64,000 bases of DNA, from contig JBAYVD010000002.1 of NCBI GenBank assembly GCA_041674745.1, positions 248,001 to 312,000 on the forward strand, in the 5' to 3' direction. Both the position numbers and the translations under genes were made by a program. This document shows, one piece after another, positions 59,907 to 64,000 of the stretch. Below the pieces are notes generated by a model. That model saw nothing but the letters and a program-made list of their open reading frames with translations, was not told where the DNA came from and did not search any database. The stretch's first letter is position 1, and each line of letters opens with the position of its first letter. Origin of the DNA: UBA2040 sp041674745. Lineage in GTDB: Bacteria > Bacteroidota > Bacteroidia > Flavobacteriales_D > Crocinitomicaceae.

Positions 59907-62194
59907 AAAAAATCTTATTCCTATTGCTTTGTCCAACCGTTTTGTTTGGACAAAAAAAATTCGCTCAGTTAGACCAAGAATTGCCAACTCCCAACGAATA
60001 CCGTACAGCCGGAGGTGCACCAGGTCACAACTATTACCAACAAAAAGCGGATTATAAAATTGATGCAAAAATTGATGATAAAACCCAAATCCTAAGTGGT
60101 ATTGAAACTATTACGTACACCAACAATTCTCCTGATAAATTGGAGTACTTGTGGTTGCAATTGGATCAAAACATCTACACACCCGGTTCGGATGCTCAAA
60201 TGATAGCTGTTGACAAAATGGAGGATTTCAAGTCCATCAAAGATGTGGAACGCAAAACATTTTACTACGAAGGTGGATTTAAAATTGAAGAAATCACGTC
60301 TCTTTCAGGTGGTAAAATGAAGTATTTCATCAACAAAACCATGATGCGCATTGATTTGGAAAAACCACTTCAACCTAAAAGTTCGGTTTCCTTCAAAGTA
60401 AAATGGTGGTACAATATCAACGATAGAGCCAAAGTTGGTGGTCGTTCCGGAATGGAATATTTCCCAGAAGAAGACAATTACATTTATACCATTGCTCAAT
60501 GGTTTCCTAGAATGTGTGTTTACAATGATGTAGAAGGTTGGCAAAACAAACAATTTTTAGGCGCAGGAGAATTTGCCTTGCCGTTTGGAGATTATACGGT
60601 GAATTTAACCGTACCTACCGATCACATTGTTGGCGCAACGGGAGAATTGCAAAATGCTTCAACCTGTTTAACAGCTGAACAACGCAACCGATTGGCGAAA
60701 GCAAAAGAATCGGATACACCCATTTTAATTGTCAATCAAGAAGAAGCAGAGAAAACGGAGAAAGTCAAGGCTTCCGCTTACAAAACGTGGACATTCAAAG
60801 CGACCAATGTACGTGATTTTGCCTTCGCTAGTTCACGGAAATTCATGTGGGATGCGCAAAATGTAAAAGTGAACAACAAAAACATCTTGTGTATGAGCTA
60901 CTACCCGAAAGAAGGAAATCCTTTGTGGGAAAGATACTCGACGAAACTGGTCGCTCATACAATTAAGACTTATTCAAAATACACGGTAGATTATAATTAT
61001 CCAGTTGCTATTTCGGTTCATACGAATCATATTGGGATGGAATATCCCATGATTTGCTTCAATGGCGGTCGTCCTGAAAAAGATGGAACCTATTCCGAAC
61101 AAACCAAATATGGTATGTGGGGCGTTATTATACATGAGGTTGGTCACAATTTCTTTCCAATGATAATCAATTCGGATGAACGTCAATGGACTTGGATGGA
61201 TGAAGGTTTGAACACTTTTGTACAATATTTAACTGAACAAGAATGGGAACGCGGCTATCCTTCGCGCCGTGGACCCGCTTATTTAATTGCCGATTACATG
61301 CGCGGCGATAAAAACTTCATTTCGCCGATTATGACGAATTCAGAAAGCATCTGGCAATTTGGAAACAATGCGTATGGCAAACCGGCGACGGCTTTAAATA
61401 TCCTTCGAGAAACCATCATGGGACGAGAATTGTTTGATTATGCGTTCAAAACGTATTGTGAACGTTGGAAATTCAAACACCCTACGCCTGCTGATTTCTT
61501 CAGAACGATGGAAGATGCATCTGCGGTGGATTTGGATTGGTTTTGGAGAGGTTGGTTTTACACAACCGATCACGTGGACATTTCTTTAGATAACGTAGTT
61601 GGTTCTGATTTGAATTCCATAAATCCAGCTGAACGAAAAACAGCGGCAAAAATAGCGAATGACCAAAAAGATCTTTTTATTGGAGATATTCGAAACAAAG
61701 AAAGCATTAAGGAAACCGTGAACGAACGAGATAAAAGTATCGATGATTTCTATGCGACAAGTAACAAATATGCTATTGATACTTTAGACCAGATTGAATT
61801 TGAGGCCTTGCAGAAAGACTTAACGGAAGGTCAAAAAGAATTGTTGAACAAAGGGAAAAAAATGTATGAATTGACTTTCAGCAATTTGGGTGGATTGGTG
61901 ATGCCGATAATTTTGGAAGCAAAATTTGCAGATAACACCAGTGAAATAATTCGTATTCCTGCAGAAATTTGGAGAAAACAAGAAGAAAAAGTGACGAAAG
62001 TATTTCTATTCGACAAAGAAGTAGTTTCATTCCGTGTGGATCCCTTCTTGGAAACGGGTGATACAGATTTGAACAACAACTCCTTCCCTCCTGCTTTGCA
62101 GCCGACACGTTACGAATTGTACAAGCAAAAAAATACAGGTGAGAATCCAATGCAACGTCAAAAACGATTGGATCAGTTGAACAAAGGGAATTAA
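59903..62194 (+). CDS. M1-family metallopeptidase
   Basis: A 763-residue exported gluzincin: signal peptide ending near VLFGQ, an N-terminal beta domain (residues 30-240) and a catalytic domain with HEVGH (411-415) and the third zinc ligand Glu434 in WMDEG, exactly 18 residues after the motif. GAMEN-type substrate loop is not obvious, so it may be a Bacteroidota-specific aminopeptidase subgroup. The C-terminal 180 residues are variable. It overlaps the DUF6702 gene. Confidence 0.9.
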   Translation: MKKILFLLLCPTVLFGQKKFAQLDQELPTPNEYRTAGGAPGHNYYQQKADYKIDAKIDDKTQILSGIETITYTNNSPDKLEYLWLQLDQNIYTPGSDAQMIAVDKMEDFKSIKDVERKTFYYEGGFKIEEITSLSGGKMKYFINKTMMRIDLEKPLQPKSSVSFKVKWWYNINDRAKVGGRSGMEYFPEEDNYIYTIAQWFPRMCVYNDVEGWQNKQFLGAGEFALPFGDYTVNLTVPTDHIVGATGELQNASTCLTAEQRNRLAKAKESDTPILIVNQEEAEKTEKVKASAYKTWTFKATNVRDFAFASSRKFMWDAQNVKVNNKNILCMSYYPKEGNPLWERYSTKLVAHTIKTYSKYTVDYNYPVAISVHTNHIGMEYPMICFNGGRPEKDGTYSEQTKYGMWGVIIHEVGHNFFPMIINSDERQWTWMDEGLNTFVQYLTEQEWERGYPSRRGPAYLIADYMRGDKNFISPIMTNSESIWQFGNNAYGKPATALNILRETIMGRELFDYAFKTYCERWKFKHPTPADFFRTMEDASAVDLDWFWRGWFYTTDHVDISLDNVVGSDLNSINPAERKTAAKIANDQKDLFIGDIRNKESIKETVNERDKSIDDFYATSNKYAIDTLDQIEFEALQKDLTEGQKELLNKGKKMYELTFSNLGGLVMPIILEAKFADNTSEIIRIPAEIWRKQEEKVTKVFLFDKEVVSFRVDPFLETGDTDLNNNSFPPALQPTRYELYKQKNTGENPMQRQKRLDQLNKGN

Positions 62195-62216
62195 ATTGGT
62201 CGTGTTTGATTTGTTA

Positions 62217-62924
62217 CTAGCGTTTGTTCAATCGTTGGAAATGCTCAAACTTGTCTTTGATAAAAGTGACCAATTCCATTTCTGTAGCTGTTTTCAGGAA
62301 GTCTTCGTTCACATTTAAGAAGGCAATGAAGGCATCAAATTCATCTTCGCTTAAGTAGAAAATATCGTAGGCTACGTACAGTCGAAGCAATTCTTGCAAA
62401 ACCGCTTTTTGTTTGTCGGCATATTCAAATTGAGCCACCGCTCGTTTGGACTGTTCTTTTTGAGAAAATGCTTGGTATAACGCTGTAATTGGACTTCGTA
62501 GAACTTCAATACCTGTTACTTGTCGTGTTTCCCGCATGGCCAATCCGGCTCGTTCCTCTTGAATTTCTTGCAAGGATTTCAGCGGTTTAACCACAACTTC
62601 TTGAATTTCTTGTGGTTTCATTTCAATGTACCAAATGTTCCTTGCTTGGCAATTTGCATCCGCTTTCACCGAATATTCAATGTTTTTGTAGCCTTTGATT
62701 GAAAACGTAATGGAATCACCATTGTTAACATACAAGTTGTATCCACCTGAAGGTAAACCAAAAAAACCTTTGCCTGTTGTACGATTCACGACCATCAAAT
62801 TATAAAAATTCTGTGGTCGTAATGTATCAATTACTTTTCCCGATAAAAGTACTTTTTCGCAATTTTGTCCAGTAGAAGAAAATGCAAGTAAGAACATTAA
62901 AACTGTGGCGACTATTTTACTCAT
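62217..62924 (-). CDS. Secreted protein with carboxypeptidase-like regulatory domain
   Basis: A 235-residue precursor (signal peptide ending near SSTGQ). Residues 25-105 are a beta-sandwich with KVLLSGKVIDTL...VNRTTGKGFFGLPSGGYNLYVNNGDSITFSIKGY, the CarboxypepD_reg-like pattern used as a periplasmic module of SusC/TonB-dependent proteins. The rest is helical. ATG 62924 is preferred over the longer frame because the -7 box ends 5 nt before it. Confidence 0.75.
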   Translation of the reverse strand: MSKIVATVLMFLLAFSSTGQNCEKVLLSGKVIDTLRPQNFYNLMVVNRTTGKGFFGLPSGGYNLYVNNGDSITFSIKGYKNIEYSVKADANCQARNIWYIEMKPQEIQEVVVKPLKSLQEIQEERAGLAMRETRQVTGIEVLRSPITALYQAFSQKEQSKRAVAQFEYADKQKAVLQELLRLYVAYDIFYLSEDEFDAFIAFLNVNEDFLKTATEMELVTFIKDKFEHFQRLNKR

Positions 62925-62929
62925 CGTTA

Positions 62930-62937
62930 CAAATATA
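62930..62937 (-). promoter_or_regulatory. -7 box of the regulatory-domain gene
   Basis: Minus-strand TATATTTG, a perfect TAnnTTTG, ends 5 nt before the ATG at 62924. The alternative start at 62942 lies upstream of this box. Confidence 0.55.
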
Positions 62938-63045
62938 AACAAAGGCTGAATCTACTAATTGTTAAGAAGATATAATTTACTCATTTGGACGATGAAATAC
63001 ACCATGAATTTCAATCAACTCAATTTTAAAAACCTTTAATTTCCG

Positions 63046-63053
63046 TAATTTTG
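63046..63053 (+). promoter_or_regulatory. -7 box of mnmA
   Basis: TAATTTTG, a perfect TAnnTTTG, ends 4 nt before the ATG at 63058; a leaderless or nearly leaderless mRNA is expected. Confidence 0.6.
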
Positions 63054-63057
63054 CACC

Positions 63058-64000
63058 ATGAGTGGAAAACGGGTAGTGGTTGGTTTGTCTGGAGGTGTTG
63101 ATTCTAGCGTCGCGGCTTTGTTGCTTCAACAGCAAGGATATGAAGTTATTGGCATGTTTATGCGCAATTGGCACGACGAATCCGTTACCATTTCAGATGA
63201 ATGTCCGTGGATCGATGATTCCAATGATGCGTTGCTGATTGCCAACCAATTGGGCATTCCTTTTCAAGTGATTGATTTAAGTGCTGAATACAAAGATAAA
63301 ATTGTCGATTACATGTTCAGCGAATACAAATCTGGACGAACACCGAATCCAGATGTACTTTGCAATCGAGAAATAAAATTTGACGTTTTCCTAAAAGCCG
63401 CTATGGATTTGGGAGCTGATTATGTGGCCACGGGCCATTATTGCCGTAGAATTGACAACGAAGACGGAACCGTTAGTTTGGCAAAAGGATTGGACAATGG
63501 AAAAGACCAAAGTTATTTTTTGTGCCAATTGTCGCAAGATCAACTCTCCAAAGCACTCTTCCCTATTGGAGAATTGCAAAAATCAGAAGTGCGTGAAATT
63601 GCCAAAAATGCTGGCTTATTGACAGCCGATAAAAAAGATTCACAAGGATTGTGTTTTGTGGGTAAAATTCAATTGCCCATTTTCCTGCAACAGCAGTTGG
63701 CTATCAAAAAAGGACCTGTTATCGAAGTTTCAGCTGAATTGGAAATGTTCTCTGACTACAATGCAATTGCTCCAACGATTGAAAATGTAGAAAAATTAGC
63801 AAAGCCTTTTGTTTACAAATCCAATATGGGTCAAACAGTTGCGGAACACCAAGGCGCTCATTTTTATACCATCGGACAACGAAAAGGTTTAACCATTGGA
63901 GGACGACCAGAACCTTCTTTCGTTATTGCTACGGATACGGAATCCAATTGTGTGTATTCAGGTCAACGTGATGATCATCCAGGGCTGAATCGTTGGGCTT
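63058..64000 (+). CDS. mnmA: tRNA 2-thiouridylase MnmA (partial, runs off the window end)
   Basis: The first 314 codons of MnmA, which makes 2-thiouridine-34 in tRNA-Lys, Glu and Gln using sulfur relayed from a cysteine desulfurase. The PP-loop SGGVDSS is at residues 11-17, the catalytic Cys pair in NPDVLCNREIKF and SQGLCFVGK are both present, and YTIGQRKGL follows. A Bacteroidota-type insert with IFLQQQLAIKKG is visible. The frame remains open to the window end at 64000, so the C-terminal barrel is missing here only because of the cut. Confidence 0.95.
   Translation, partial: MSGKRVVVGLSGGVDSSVAALLLQQQGYEVIGMFMRNWHDESVTISDECPWIDDSNDALLIANQLGIPFQVIDLSAEYKDKIVDYMFSEYKSGRTPNPDVLCNREIKFDVFLKAAMDLGADYVATGHYCRRIDNEDGTVSLAKGLDNGKDQSYFLCQLSQDQLSKALFPIGELQKSEVREIAKNAGLLTADKKDSQGLCFVGKIQLPIFLQQQLAIKKGPVIEVSAELEMFSDYNAIAPTIENVEKLAKPFVYKSNMGQTVAEHQGAHFYTIGQRKGLTIGGRPEPSFVIATDTESNCVYSGQRDDHPGLNRWA

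Overview
The window comes from a member of the Bacteroidota, most likely order Flavobacteriales and possibly Crocinitomicaceae/Fluviicola-like; this is inferred from gene content and the genus is not proven. The evidence is an AT-rich sequence, type IX secretion (T9SS) sorting domains, SprB-like repeats, BshA (bacillithiol), an archaeal/eukaryotic-type ProS, many Bacteroidota-only lipoproteins and barrel proteins, promoters with the Bacteroidota -7 box TAnnTTTG, and almost no Shine-Dalgarno sequences. Most of the window is ordinary chromosome. I see no insertion sequence, prophage, CRISPR array or rRNA.

Layout. 0-9.5 kb: a helical-repeat protein, a FadL-like barrel, a Tyr/Gly/Asn-rich lipoprotein, proS, two tRNA-Glu genes read into rpsT, a putative porin and fabG. 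9.5-14 kb: a minus-strand three-gene unit of lipoprotein, secreted protein and a TerB-ABC-permease fusion. 14-16.5 kb: hemB, a site-2 protease and an Smr protein. 16.5-24.5 kb: a long minus-strand block holding a conserved small protein, mutL, two rhomboids, an EEP phosphodiesterase, TsaC/Sua5, a class I amidotransferase, an SpmA/SpmB fusion and a small conserved protein. 24.7-28.6 kb: a GH3/beta-lactamase fusion whose GH3 part looks catalytically dead, then bshA. 28.8-31.9 kb: an ECF sigma factor with its probable membrane partner and two small paralogous secreted proteins. 32-37.3 kb: a PorG-like barrel, pyrD, an HMG-CoA-lyase-like enzyme, lipoproteins, a T9SS cargo protein and a DUF4268 protein.

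37.4-42.3 kb is the most accessory-looking part. A lipoprotein rhodanese is followed by a frameshifted gene remnant, then an unusual array of palindromes, then a tightly packed seven-gene unit: ArsR-type repressor, CxxC thioredoxin-fold protein, rhodanese with a CC...CC tail, ArsP-like permease, ArsF-like lipoprotein, ArsG/DsbD-like membrane protein and FmdE-like lipoprotein. It reads as a thiol- or metalloid-responsive redox and efflux system whose substrate is not established.

42.7-50.9 kb: a glycine-rich SprB-repeat T9SS surface protein, a DEAD-box-family helicase with a DEVD motif, a receiver-less LytTR regulator flanked by two small cell-envelope genes that each carry 20-bp-period repeats upstream (a candidate local regulon), a cold-shock-domain protein, a class IV aminotransferase and a third rhomboid. 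51-64 kb: rpe, a secreted Lys-tailed protein, UspA, a CvfB-like RNA-binding protein, a Toxin_23-like barrel protein, pyrG, yidC, a DUF6702 protein, an M1 metallopeptidase, a secreted regulatory-domain protein and mnmA, which runs off the window end.

Several genes have the -7 box only 4-6 nt from the ATG, so leaderless or nearly leaderless transcripts are predicted. The boxes also settle several start codons.
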